Source of the DNA: CAZCFB01 sp964511535
GTDB lineage: Bacteria; Myxococcota_A; Polyangia; GCA-2747355; CAZCFB01
NCBI GenBank assembly: GCA_964511535.1
Contig: CAZEFW010000075.1
Location: 1-42,563, forward strand
Direction of reading: 5' to 3'
DNA length: 42,563 bases
Made by a program: the position numbers and the translations under genes. The notes under the pieces are model-generated. The model saw only the letters and a list, made by a program, of their open reading frames with translations. It was not told where the DNA came from and did not search any database. How positions within the stretch are numbered: position 1 is the first letter of the stretch; the number at the start of each line of letters is the position of its first letter. Positions 32,435 to 42,343 of the stretch are shown piece by piece.

Positions 32435-33528
32435 GCCGGCTGGAGCTGATACCGCGGGTGCACAGCAGCGCGGGGCTCACCGCGGCCGTCACCGCCGGCG
32501 CCGTGGCCCTGGCGCTGGTGCTGGGCGCCGTGCTGCTTCGCATGTGCGAGGTGGATCCCCTGGCGGCCTACGTCGCGCTGTTCCGCGCCGGGCTGCTGGG
32601 CGGCCCGTACGCCCTGTCGGACACCGCGGTCAAGGCCACGCCGTTGATCCTGTGCGGCCTCGGCTGCGCGGTGGCCTTTCGCGCCCGCCTGTGGAACGTG
32701 GGCGCCGAGGGGCAGCTGCTGATGGGCGCCTGGGCGGCGGCGGGTGTGGCCAGCTTCGGCGGGCCGCTGACCGCCCTGCCCTCGCCCCTGCTGCTGGCGG
32801 TCATGGCCCTGTGCGCCACGCTGGCCGGCGGCGCCTGGGGCGCGCTGGCCGGCGCGCTGCGGGCGCGGCTGGGGGTCAGCGAGATCATCAGCAGCCTGAT
32901 GCTGGTCTACGTGGCGCAGCAGTGGCTCAAGTACTTCATCTTCGGGCCCTGGAGCGAGGGCGGCTTCCCCCTGACCCCGCTGCTGCCCCGGGCGGCCTGG
33001 CTGCCCCGGCTGAGCGACTGGGCCGACGCCGCGCCGGCGCTGTCCGGGCTGACTGCCCACGCGGGGTTCCTGCTGGCCCTGGCCTGCTGCGTCGGGCTGC
33101 ACCTGCTGCTCGGCCGCACCGCCTGGGGCTTCGAGCTGCGGGTGCTGGGCGACTCCGCCCCTGCGGCGCGCTACATGGGGCTGAGCGTGGCGGCGCGCAC
33201 CTTCTGGGCCATGGCGCTGTCCGGGGCGTTGGCCGGCCTCGCCGGCTTCTGCGAGGTCGCCGGCGTGGTGCACCGGCTGCAGGACCGCTTCAGCCCGGGC
33301 TACGGCTTCGTGGCCATCGCCGTGGCGTGGCTGGCCCGCCTGCACCCGCTGGGCGTGCTGCTGGCCGCGGTGCTGTTCGGCGCCCTGCTGGTGGGGGCCA
33401 AGGAGGTGCAGCCGGGGGGCATCGCCATGATGCTGCAGGGCCTGCTGATGCTGGTCACCGTGGCCGGGGACCTGCTGATCCGCTACCGGGTGCGCCTGAA
33501 GGCCGCCGCCGGGGAGGTGCGCTCATGA
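32431..33528 (+). CDS. ABC transporter permease 1 (NupP/YufP-like)
   Basis: 365 residues, about 8-10 hydrophobic helices. The family block LWNVGAEGQLLMGAWAA and the cytoplasmic-loop region GVSEIISSLMLVYVA are clear, as is GYGFVAIAVAWLARLHP. It forms the membrane channel with the next gene. ATGA overlaps join it to both neighbours. Confidence 0.9.
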   Translation: MSRLELIPRVHSSAGLTAAVTAGAVALALVLGAVLLRMCEVDPLAAYVALFRAGLLGGPYALSDTAVKATPLILCGLGCAVAFRARLWNVGAEGQLLMGAWAAAGVASFGGPLTALPSPLLLAVMALCATLAGGAWGALAGALRARLGVSEIISSLMLVYVAQQWLKYFIFGPWSEGGFPLTPLLPRAAWLPRLSDWADAAPALSGLTAHAGFLLALACCVGLHLLLGRTAWGFELRVLGDSAPAARYMGLSVAARTFWAMALSGALAGLAGFCEVAGVVHRLQDRFSPGYGFVAIAVAWLARLHPLGVLLAAVLFGALLVGAKEVQPGGIAMMLQGLLMLVTVAGDLLIRYRVRLKAAAGEVRS

Positions 33529-34469
33529 TCCGGTTCGTGGAGAACCTGCTGGGCGCCGGGGTGGCCCGGGGCACGCCGCTGCTCATGGCCACGGTGGGCG
33601 AGCTGCTCGCCGAGCGGTCCGGGGTGCTCAACCTGGGGGTGGACGGCATGATGCTGCTGGGCGCGGCCGTGGGCTTCCGTGTGGCCCACGAGACCGGCTC
33701 GCTCGCCGCCGGGGTGGCCGCGGCCATGGCCGTGTGCGCGGCGGCGGCCCTGTGGCACGGCGGGGTGGCCGTGCGCATGGTGGGCGACCAGGTGGTCTCG
33801 GGGCTGGGGCTCGGCTTTTTCTGCGCCGGCCTCTCGGCCGTGGTGGGCGCGCCCGCGGTGGGCGTCACCGGCGCGCCCCGCATGCCCATGGTGCGGGTGG
33901 CCGGCCTGGCGGGCCTGCCGCTGCTGGGCCCGGTGCTGTTCCAGCAGAACCTGGTGGTCTACGTGGGCATGGCGCTGGTGCCCCTGGCGTGGCTGTACAT
34001 CCATCGCACCCGCTGGGGGCTGGTGCTGCGGGCGGTGGGCGAGGCGCCGGCCGCGGCCGACGCCCAGGGCTACGACGTGGCGCGCGTGCGCCTGGCCCAC
34101 GTGGCGGTGGGCGGCGCCCTGGCCGGCCTGGCCGGCGCGTCGCTCAGCCTGGCCATCACGCCGGGGTGGGTCGAGGGGATCACCTCGGGCCAGGGGTGGA
34201 TCGCCGTGGGGCTGGTGATCTTCGCCGGCTGGGAGCCGGTGCGCGCCGCCTGGGGAGCCTACCTGTTCGGCGCCATCCGCCGCCTGCCGCTGGACCTGCA
34301 GGGCGTGGAGCAGCTGCCCCTGTTTCGCAACCCGAACCTTGGCTACTTCCTCGACATGCTGCCCTACCTGTTCACCATCGCCGTGCTGGTCCTGGCCAGC
34401 CGCGGGGGCAAGATGACCCGCCGCGCCCCGGCCGGGCTCGGCTTGCCCTTCATCCGCGGCGAGCGGTAG
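33525..34469 (+). CDS. ABC transporter permease 2 (NupQ/YufQ-like)
   Basis: 314 residues, polytopic. Typical blocks are TVGELLAERSGVLNLGVDGMML, GDQVVSGLGLGFF and SGQGWIAVGLVIFAGWEP. Partner of the preceding permease in the importer. It is the last gene of the operon and is followed by a hairpin between convergent genes. Confidence 0.9.
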   Translation: MIRFVENLLGAGVARGTPLLMATVGELLAERSGVLNLGVDGMMLLGAAVGFRVAHETGSLAAGVAAAMAVCAAAALWHGGVAVRMVGDQVVSGLGLGFFCAGLSAVVGAPAVGVTGAPRMPMVRVAGLAGLPLLGPVLFQQNLVVYVGMALVPLAWLYIHRTRWGLVLRAVGEAPAAADAQGYDVARVRLAHVAVGGALAGLAGASLSLAITPGWVEGITSGQGWIAVGLVIFAGWEPVRAAWGAYLFGAIRRLPLDLQGVEQLPLFRNPNLGYFLDMLPYLFTIAVLVLASRGGKMTRRAPAGLGLPFIRGER

Positions 34470-34485
34470 CGCGGCACCGACGCGG

Positions 34486-34509
34486 GCAGCGCGGGGAGCG
34501 CCGCGCTGC
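34486..34509. terminator. GC-rich hairpin between convergent genes
   Basis: gcagcgcgg and ccgcgctgc form a 9-bp perfect stem with a 6-nt loop, 17 nt after the permease stop and 18 nt before the stop of the opposing gene. No U tract, so it is a candidate bidirectional terminator or 3' stabiliser only. Confidence 0.4.
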
Positions 34510-34526
34510 GGCCTTCAGATCCAGCG

Positions 34527-35252
34527 TTACCGCGCGGAGCGGTCCGCGTCTCCCCCGGGCAGCCGCGCCTGAATCCTGTCCAGGTCCGCCCTGACGCTTT
34601 TGGCCAGGGCGCGCGCCTCGGCCACCTTCGCCGCGTCGCCCAGCGCCGCCACAGCCTCCTGCTGCTCGAGCACCGCCAGGTCCGCCCTCACCTGCCGGAG
34701 CACCCGCCGCACCACCCGCGCGTTGAGCTTCTCGGCCGCGGCCAGCCTGCCCAGCGCGTCAGCGCGCAGCTTGAGCCGCACCAGGCTGTCCTTGGCCGGC
34801 ACCGGCATGGGCATCGGCTCGTAGCAGCTGGCCATGCGCATCTCGGTGGGCCTGTAGCCGCTGACCTTGCCCGACAGCTGGCGCAGGTCCTGCTTCCACA
34901 GGCCAGCAGCCCCCTGGCTCACCTGGCCCGCCGCCGCCAGCGCGTCCACGTCCTGCTCCACCCCTCGCAGCGCGGCCAGCAGCTTCTCCTTGCCCGCCCG
35001 GTCGAACGGGTGCTGCCCCCGCGCGCCCGACGCCACCGCCCTGGCCTCGGCGGTGACCTGCTCGATGCGCCCGAGGTGCGCCCCGGTCCGCGGCGTCGGC
35101 GCGGGCTTCTTCTTGACCGCGGGCGGGGGCCCCGGGTCGGTGGGCGGCGCGGCCCCGCCCGGGCTGGCCTTGTTGCACCCGGCGCCGGACAGCCCCACCA
35201 GCGGAGCCAGGGCCGCGGCGCCCAGCCTGATCATCCTCCTGAACACCCGCAT
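34527..35252 (-). CDS. Helical lipoprotein, unknown
   Basis: 241 residues. Signal with lipobox SGAGC, a Pro/Lys linker (PPPAVKKKPAPTP), then long charged helices from about 58 to the end (KEKLLAALRGVEQDVDALAA; ARVVRRVLRQVRADLAVLEQQ), possibly a coiled coil. No known domain. It starts 4 nt after the stop of the CHSA-tailed membrane protein and is probably its operon partner. GGGAG lies 10 nt upstream of ATG 35252; the ATG at 35234 directly abuts AGGAGG and is less likely. Confidence 0.65.
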   Translation of the reverse strand: MRVFRRMIRLGAAALAPLVGLSGAGCNKASPGGAAPPTDPGPPPAVKKKPAPTPRTGAHLGRIEQVTAEARAVASGARGQHPFDRAGKEKLLAALRGVEQDVDALAAAGQVSQGAAGLWKQDLRQLSGKVSGYRPTEMRMASCYEPMPMPVPAKDSLVRLKLRADALGRLAAAEKLNARVVRRVLRQVRADLAVLEQQEAVAALGDAAKVAEARALAKSVRADLDRIQARLPGGDADRSAR

Positions 35253-35256
35253 CCGC

Positions 35257-38025
35257 TCAGAAACTCCCTGCGCAGGACGAGACGCAGGCCGAGTGGCACG
35301 CCGAGTGACAGGCGCAGGCCGAGTGACACGCCGAGTGGCAGGCCGAGTGACACGCCGAGTGACACGCCGAGTGACACGCCGAGTGACACGCGTCGTACCC
35401 CACCGCCACCGACTGGGCGATGGCTGCCAGCGCCGCGCCGTGCTCGCCCCCCGCCTCGGCCGCTGCCACCGCGCCCGCTGCCTCGCCGTCGAAGTTGAAC
35501 AGCCCCTCGATGCGATCCACCGTGGCCTTCGCCCCGGACTCGATGCTCTCCACCACTCCCTCGGCCATCTGCTGCACCTTGCGCACGCCCCCGCCGAGGG
35601 TCTGGACCTCTCGCGAGCCGCTCAGGGCCGACAGGGGCGAGTCGATGGGGGCCTCTGCTGGCAGCGCCGGCATGGCCTCGCCCAGGTCCTGAAAGAAGGT
35701 CTCGCCCAGGTAGAGCTCGCCGTAGTGGCCGTTGAAGTAGTCGGTGCGCCGGGGCGGCGGCAGCCTGCGCAGCCGCTCCCACGCGTCGCTGGCCCGGGCG
35801 CGCTGACGCTGCTCGGTGGCCTCCATGTCGGCCCGCCAGATCCGCGGCCGCAGCTGCTCGTTGAGCGCCGCGAGCACCGCCTGCACGCCCTGCCGGCCCA
35901 GGGTCCCCTCCTCGGTGAGGTTGTCCAGCAGCGCCTGCTCCGCCGCCCCTGACGCCGCGGCCTTGTCCACCACCTGAAGCTGCAGCGGGTTGCGGCTCAG
36001 CAGCCGGATCACGCCCCGCTGCTGCATGCCCAGCACCAGCAGGTTGATCGCCTTGATCGGCCGCCCAAGCACCATGGCAGCCTCCTCGGCCGGCAGTTCG
36101 GGCACGAAGCCCTCCTTCTGGAACGTGGCCACCGTGATCTCGGGCGAGACATACTCCACCCCCTGCTTCTTGAGGTGTATCGCCAGCATCGGGTGCAGCC
36201 GCAGCACCCACACGCCGACGGCGATCACCCCGCTGATCAGCAGCCACACCAGCCGCAATGGGAACAGCAGCCCGGTCCAGCCGAGCAGGGTCCCGCGGGT
36301 GGGGTGGATGATCTTGAACTTGCCCGCCGGCAGCAGGGTGTCGCGGGCGAAGGTGGTGCCCGCGATCTTGTCGATGATCCAGAGCACCCAGCCCACCGCG
36401 GCCAGCCAGAACAGCAGCAGCAGGCTGTTGAGGATGAACGCCGCCACCAGGTAGAACAGCAGCAGGCTCAGCAGGCGCCAGACCTGCGCCCGATCCCACG
36501 CGCTGAAGGAGCGGCCGGAGGTCAGCTTGCCCGCCAGCATGCGCAGAGACGTGCCGGCGCCCACCGCCACACCCAGCGGTATCGCCGGCAGCAGCACCGA
36601 CAGCTGCGCCGGCGCGCTCAGGTCGCCGCGACGCGGCGCCTCCACCACGCACTCGCCGCTCTTGACCTCCGAGAAGTCCGGGTAGTGCTGCGCAAGGTCG
36701 CTCAGCCCTGCCTTGTTCCAGTCGGCGCGCCGCGAGCTGACCTGGACCTGCGCCCGCGCCGGGTCCACCAGGGCCAGCGGCAGGTGCGCGGCGGCCTCCA
36801 GCAGCCGGTCCCTGGGGATGTCCGCCGCCAGCGGCAGGCCGCTTCGCACCGTCACCTCCGACGTCTTGACCTGCTCTCGCCGGGCGAAGCTGGCCGGGAC
36901 GCCGCGGAAGGAGACCATGAACAGCGCCGTGCCCTCCTGCACCGTGGTGCTGGCGAACGAGGGGTACAGGTAGGTCGCGGTGTAGGTCAGGTCGACGGTC
37001 TGGCCAGGCCTGGAGGGCTGGTCGAAGACCAGGCTCTTTTTGCCCACGCGGCAGCCCACCGACTCGCCGCCGAGCTTGACGGTGCAGCTGGCCGCGCCGC
37101 GCCGCTCCAGGTTCAGCTTCAGCGGGGGCCGCGGCATGAAGTTGCGCTCGCCCCCCTCGACGAAGGTGAGCGCGGCGGTGACGCTGGCGCCCGGTCGGCT
37201 GCTGCCCGCCAGCCGCGTGTTGGTGCTCAGGGTGTAGCGCTCCGAGACCATGGTGGCCGCGCCCCGGGAGCGCAGCATCTCGGCGACGGCGCCGCCGCCC
37301 GCCTCGATGTCCCTGGTGGCCGACAGCTTCGGCAGCGTCTCGCGCGGGATGAACACCTTCACCATGTGCACGCCCTCGCGAGCCAGCTGGTGCCGCTCTG
37401 CGTAGATGGTCAGCAGCCGGCGCTCCTCGTAGTCGCTGTAGACCATGGCCCACTTGTCATGGGTCAGCTTGTTCTGGGCGTCGGTGATCAGGCCGAGGTC
37501 GTTCACCATCTCGGGGGTGATCTGCTCGTGCTGCTTCACCTGCGCCGGCAGCGGCAGCGGCAGCACCAGGCGGATGATGGATTTCTGCAGCGGCAGCGAC
37601 CAGCGCACCGGGTTGTACCAGACCGCCAGCAGCTGCTTGCCCTGACGGCTCGTGGGGTCGGCGAAGCGGTGGTTCATGCGGAAGTGCAGCTCGAGGGTGT
37701 AGCGGCCGCCGGAGCGGGTGGGCCTGGCGAAGGCCACCCGGTAGTAGCCGCCGCCCAGCGACGCGGTGGTCACCTCATCGCGGCGCTCGCCCTCGCGCAG
37801 GAAGGCGCGCGTGAAGTGCAACGGCTCGTAGAACTGGCCCACCTTGCGGATGGCATTGCGGCCCTCGTTGTCCCGGAAGGTGAGGCTGTAGATCACGTCC
37901 GCGGCGCCGTTTTGCTGGAGGAACACCTGGCTGTCCGCGGTGAGCAGGTCCACCGGGTCAGCCGCGGCGGGGCCGGCGAGGCACAGCAGCGACAGCGCCA
38001 GCAGGAGAGGAGTGAGGCGGGGCAT
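35257..38025 (-). CDS. Large DUF2207-like membrane protein with Cys/His repeat tail
   Basis: 922 residues. A cleavable signal (LLLALSLLCLAGPAAA) precedes a long extracytoplasmic beta-rich region (about 24-500). Two hydrophobic blocks follow (about 515-555; 585-625), then a cytoplasmic-looking region with winged-helix-like text (INLLVLGMQQRGVIRLL). This order resembles DUF2207-type proteins, but the assignment is by layout only. The end is striking: about ten repeats of CHSA give 11 Cys and 8 His in the last 45 residues, where related proteins often have Gly-rich tails. Metal or heme binding is possible, though CxxCH is absent. No enzymatic motif found. Confidence 0.7.
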   Translation of the reverse strand: MPRLTPLLLALSLLCLAGPAAADPVDLLTADSQVFLQQNGAADVIYSLTFRDNEGRNAIRKVGQFYEPLHFTRAFLREGERRDEVTTASLGGGYYRVAFARPTRSGGRYTLELHFRMNHRFADPTSRQGKQLLAVWYNPVRWSLPLQKSIIRLVLPLPLPAQVKQHEQITPEMVNDLGLITDAQNKLTHDKWAMVYSDYEERRLLTIYAERHQLAREGVHMVKVFIPRETLPKLSATRDIEAGGGAVAEMLRSRGAATMVSERYTLSTNTRLAGSSRPGASVTAALTFVEGGERNFMPRPPLKLNLERRGAASCTVKLGGESVGCRVGKKSLVFDQPSRPGQTVDLTYTATYLYPSFASTTVQEGTALFMVSFRGVPASFARREQVKTSEVTVRSGLPLAADIPRDRLLEAAAHLPLALVDPARAQVQVSSRRADWNKAGLSDLAQHYPDFSEVKSGECVVEAPRRGDLSAPAQLSVLLPAIPLGVAVGAGTSLRMLAGKLTSGRSFSAWDRAQVWRLLSLLLFYLVAAFILNSLLLLFWLAAVGWVLWIIDKIAGTTFARDTLLPAGKFKIIHPTRGTLLGWTGLLFPLRLVWLLISGVIAVGVWVLRLHPMLAIHLKKQGVEYVSPEITVATFQKEGFVPELPAEEAAMVLGRPIKAINLLVLGMQQRGVIRLLSRNPLQLQVVDKAAASGAAEQALLDNLTEEGTLGRQGVQAVLAALNEQLRPRIWRADMEATEQRQRARASDAWERLRRLPPPRRTDYFNGHYGELYLGETFFQDLGEAMPALPAEAPIDSPLSALSGSREVQTLGGGVRKVQQMAEGVVESIESGAKATVDRIEGLFNFDGEAAGAVAAAEAGGEHGAALAAIAQSVAVGYDACHSACHSACHSACHSACHSACHSACACHSACHSACVSSCAGSF
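35284..35388 (-). repeat. 12-bp coding repeat (CHSA), about 9 units
   Basis: On the minus strand, units of tgtcactcggcg recur with few changes; one short interruption encodes Ala-Cys. The unit keeps frame, so copy number may vary between strains and change the number of Cys/His pairs in the tail. Confidence 0.9.
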
Positions 38026-38085
38026 AACCCGAACGGTATCCCATCAGCGATCCAGGCCGCAACTGATGTGCTATGTAGGTGGGAG

Positions 38086-38988
38086 ATGAGCTCTGCCCCC
38101 AGAAGGCCGGACTGGCTCAAGGTCAAGCTGCCCGGCGATGGCAGCTACTACGAGACGCGGCGCCGCCTCGGGCGCCACGGGCTGCACACCGTGTGCGAGG
38201 AGGCCCGCTGCCCCAACGCGGCCGAGTGCTGGGGCGGAGGCACGGCCACCTTCATGGTGCTCGGTGATCGCTGCAGCCGCGGCTGCCGGTTCTGCGCCGT
38301 GAGCGACGCGCCCCCGGCCGGCGCGCCCGACCCTGACGAGCCGGCCCGGGTGGCCGAGGCCGCCGCCGAGATGGGGCTTCGCTACCTGGTGCTCACCTCG
38401 GTGACCCGGGACGACCTGCCCCTGGGCGGCGCGGAGCACTTCGCCGCCACGGTGCGCGCGGCGCGCCGGCGCATCCCGTCGCTGCTGGTGGAGGTGCTGA
38501 CCCCCGACTTCCAGGGAGACGAGGCGGCGGTGCGTACCGTGGTGGACAGCGGCGCCGCCGTCCTGGGCCACAACCTGGAGACGACCCGCGGGCTGACGCC
38601 GCTGGTGCGCCACGCCGGCTGCTCCTACGACGGCTCGCTGCAGGTGCTGCGGAGCTACGCGGCCCTGGCCGGCGCCCGACTGACCAAGAGCGCCCTGCTG
38701 CTCGGCATGGGAGAGACCGACGAGGAGGTGGTGCGCACCCTGACCGACCTGCGCGCGGCGGGCGTGAACTGGGTGGCCATGGGCCAGTACTTACAGCCCA
38801 CCCGGGGCCACGCGCCGGTGCGGCGCTACCTCGCCCCGGCTCTGTTCGACGACCTGGCGGCCGAGGCCCGGGCCATGGGCTTCGACCTGGTCACCGCCGG
38901 CCCCCTGGTGCGCTCGAGCTACCGCGCAGGAGAGTCGGCAGCGGAGGAGATCCTGAAGAAGCGGGGATGGAACGAACAGCAGGCTTGA
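38086..38988 (+). CDS. lipA: Lipoyl synthase
   Basis: 300 residues. It inserts two sulfurs into protein-bound octanoate using radical SAM chemistry. Both clusters are present: the auxiliary cluster ligands C37, C42 and C48 (CEEARCPNAAEC) and the radical SAM C63, C67 and C70 (CSRGCRFC). The conserved C-terminal RSSY motif that supplies the Ser ligand is seen as RSSYRAGE. Other blocks: LTSVTRDDLPLGG, LGHNLETT, MGQYLQPT. No lipB adjoins it. The stop TGA is formed by the first unit of a heptamer array. Confidence 0.95.
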   Translation: MSSAPRRPDWLKVKLPGDGSYYETRRRLGRHGLHTVCEEARCPNAAECWGGGTATFMVLGDRCSRGCRFCAVSDAPPAGAPDPDEPARVAEAAAEMGLRYLVLTSVTRDDLPLGGAEHFAATVRAARRRIPSLLVEVLTPDFQGDEAAVRTVVDSGAAVLGHNLETTRGLTPLVRHAGCSYDGSLQVLRSYAALAGARLTKSALLLGMGETDEEVVRTLTDLRAAGVNWVAMGQYLQPTRGHAPVRRYLAPALFDDLAAEARAMGFDLVTAGPLVRSSYRAGESAAEEILKKRGWNEQQA

Positions 38989-39025
38989 GACTTGAGACTT
39001 GAGACTTGAGACTTGAGGCTTGAGG
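38984..39025. repeat. Heptamer array (CTTGAGR), 6 units
   Basis: Six perfect-phase units, four cttgaga then two cttgagg. The first unit overlaps the last codons of lipA and supplies its stop. Same family as the array at 30758. Confidence 0.9.
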
Positions 39026-39048
39026 TGCAAGTGCCACAGGCTAAATAC

Positions 39049-39178
39049 CCTCAAGCCTCACAGCCTCAAGCCGTGAACGCGAAGCCTTCGCTACTGCAAC
39101 AAGTGCCCGAGACTAACTCCCCTCAAGCCTCAAGCCTCACAGCCTCAAGCCGCGAACGCGCAGCGTTCGCTATTGCGA
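39049..39178. repeat. Two copies of a 51-bp module with reverse-orientation heptamers
   Basis: Copies at about 39049-39099 and 39128-39178 (79 bp apart) each have cctcaagcctcacag, more cctcaag heptamers (the reverse complement of the array at 38984), then a small hairpin (gcgaag-c-cttcgc in the first, gaacgc-gca-gcgttc in the second). The second copy runs into the stop of the minus-strand gene. With the forward units it could form a large stem between the two convergent genes. Confidence 0.7.
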
Positions 39179-39874
39179 CCGCAGCACGAACTCCCTGACG
39201 TTGACCACCTTCTTGGACTCCAGGTCCACCAGGAAGCTCAGGCCCTTGCCCATCATGCCGTTGTATTCCAGCAGGTACCACACATCCACGGTCCAGCGGT
39301 CATGGCCCCCCTCGCACGGGGGGGTCCAGCTGCGCGCCTCCAGGTCGCCCAGGAAGTCGGGCCGGTTCTTGTCCTGGCTGATGCGCTTGTACTCCTCGGA
39401 CTTGCGCACCACGTTGCGCGCCTTGGTGGCGCTGTCCTGCTCGATGTTGCGGCGCCACTCGCTCGACAGCTGGATCTGGGACACCTCCCCGTTCTCCTCG
39501 AGCACCACCTCGTAAGCCTCGTCAGCGGGCAGGTCGGCGAAGTCGGGCACGTCGAACTCGGGGAAGCGGTCCCGCGCCTCGATCTGGCGACAGCGCGAGA
39601 CATAGTGGCCCTCCCCCTCCTCCATGGCGTCCGTCTTGTAGTAGGCGTAGATGCGCAGGGTGATGGTGCGCGTGGGCAGGTGATGGTCCCAGTCCAGGAT
39701 CGGCAAGAAGCCGGCGTACTTTCGCCGCTGGTATGGCACCAGCCTGGGCAATGAGTCATGTAGCCGCTTGAGCTGGTCCTCGCCCTGGATCAGCGCCTGG
39801 TGCACGCAGCGCGGGTGACGCCTGATTCCCTTGACGATGGACTCTGCCTGGTCTGTGGACTGCCGCAACTTCAT
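39170..39874 (-). CDS. Protein of unknown function, possible lipid-binding/START-like fold
   Basis: 234 residues, cytoplasmic by appearance (no signal or membrane helix). The N-terminus is basic (KLRQSTDQAESIVKGIRRH); the rest alternates strands and turns with many aromatics (YVSRCRQIEARDRFPEFDVP, RWTVDVWYLLEYNGMMGKG, LSFLVDLESKKVVNVREFV). No family recognised with confidence; the fold suggestion is only a guess. It lies 71 nt downstream of murA on the same strand. Confidence 0.55.
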   Translation of the reverse strand: MKLRQSTDQAESIVKGIRRHPRCVHQALIQGEDQLKRLHDSLPRLVPYQRRKYAGFLPILDWDHHLPTRTITLRIYAYYKTDAMEEGEGHYVSRCRQIEARDRFPEFDVPDFADLPADEAYEVVLEENGEVSQIQLSSEWRRNIEQDSATKARNVVRKSEEYKRISQDKNRPDFLGDLEARSWTPPCEGGHDRWTVDVWYLLEYNGMMGKGLSFLVDLESKKVVNVREFVLRSQ

Positions 39875-39945
39875 TACCCTTGAGCTACCACGAAACCGCC
39901 CATGAGATCAAAATGCTTCGCGTCCGGATCGATCTCGAGCCGCGG

Positions 39946-41196
<1,251 letters not shown>

Positions 41197-41314
41197 TTCA
41201 ACTCCAGCGTTTGTGCAGACTTGAGATAAGAACTCTGGCCCTCGCCTGGCAACTGTTTTTACGTGATCGAGGGGTGGATCCTCGCCCCACGAGGGCCGTA
41301 CTACGGACGCCGTG

Positions 41315-41341
41315 TTGACACTCTGCACGGCGCGTGATAAG
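41315..41341 (+). promoter_or_regulatory. Possible promoter in the murA / 41431 divergent region
   Basis: A perfect TTGACA (41315-41320) is followed after 15 nt by GATAAG (4 of 6). Spacing is short for sigma-70. The 234-nt region 41197-41430 also has a small stem (cgagg/cctcg near 41263-41284); no other feature seen. Confidence 0.3.
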
Positions 41342-41430
41342 CGACCCGTTCTGAGAATGGGGAGCGATCGGTCCGATCTCCGTGAAAAAACAGCAGGATC
41401 GCGGGAGATCAAGCAGTTGGAGGCAGACCA

Positions 41431-42261
41431 GTGAGCGAGGCCGGAAACGTCGAAGAGCTGATGGTGAAACAAGGCGAGATGAACATGCGCCTTCTCATCA
41501 ACAACGCCCATCGACACCTGAGGTTCATGGATTTTCGGGTGGGCAACTACGACGACAAGCGCGAGATCCTTGACAATCTGGCCGCAAAGCGCGGCCTGCG
41601 CAAGGTATTCACCTTGGTGGAGAAGCAGGACACCGGCAGCTGGCGAGGGGCCGGGTTATCGCGTGAAGGCGTCTACCCTTCCTTCTTCCGCACCGCAGAT
41701 GCCTACGTCATGAGCAGGGTCTACGAGGACGACGGCAGCCCCGTCGGCCCCTCCTCGCCGCTGCCCAAGACGCCCATCGAGCAGGAGACGGTGGATAACC
41801 TGGGCAAGCGTGACCGGATCCGCACGAAGTTGAGCAACAACTTCATGGCGATCGAGGACTTCATGCTGGGCGTCAACGGCCACCTGCGGGCGCTGCCTTT
41901 CGGACGCACCGCCAACCCCGACGTGGTGCTGCGAGCGTGGCTGCGCAACAAGGAAGGCTGGGCCTGCGCAGAGATCGACGAGTCGTTCGGCCACGCGGTC
42001 ATCGCCTTCTCGCCGCTACCCGACAGCGTACCGGCCCTGCGCCTTGCGGTCACCGCCGCAGAGCAGATGCAGGCCGAGCTGGAGCCCCAGGGCGTCAACA
42101 ATATGTTCGGCATCTCGTCGGACCAGGACACCTGGTCCGCCCAGATGTTCAACGCCCTGGAGTACCGCGTCACCGGCCGCCTGGCCCGCCACCTGACCAA
42201 CGACGACGGTGAAGCGGAAAACGCGCTGGTGTGGCACAAGCGGCTGGCTATCAGAAAATAG
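41431..42261 (+). CDS. GNAT-like protein, weak resemblance to beta-lysine acetyltransferase
   Basis: 276 residues. The stretch KRGLRKVFTLVEKQDTG, REGVYPSFF and DAYVMSRVY has the pattern of AblB-type acetyltransferase N-termini, and the end (MFNALEYRVTGRLARHL) looks like a GNAT C-terminus. The acetyl-CoA loop is not clear, so activity is uncertain. If AblB-like it would help make N-epsilon-acetyl-beta-lysine, an osmolyte, but no lysine aminomutase gene is in view. The GTG start has GGAGG 8 nt upstream. Confidence 0.45.
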   Translation: MSEAGNVEELMVKQGEMNMRLLINNAHRHLRFMDFRVGNYDDKREILDNLAAKRGLRKVFTLVEKQDTGSWRGAGLSREGVYPSFFRTADAYVMSRVYEDDGSPVGPSSPLPKTPIEQETVDNLGKRDRIRTKLSNNFMAIEDFMLGVNGHLRALPFGRTANPDVVLRAWLRNKEGWACAEIDESFGHAVIAFSPLPDSVPALRLAVTAAEQMQAELEPQGVNNMFGISSDQDTWSAQMFNALEYRVTGRLARHLTNDDGEAENALVWHKRLAIRK

Positions 42262-42343
42262 ACCAACGCCAACCTGGATGTAGACGTTCATCGTCGACGT
42301 GGACGACCGATCTGCTCGTGGACGTCCGCGTCCGAGTGCCCCG

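Noticed and set aside
35284..35388. Multiheme cytochrome c tail
   Set aside because: No CxxCH motifs; the Cys/His spacing is CHSAC.
36175..38085. Long N-terminal extension of the lipA frame
   Set aside because: It runs antisense through the membrane-protein gene and lacks any motif; lipoyl synthase has its normal length from ATG 38086.
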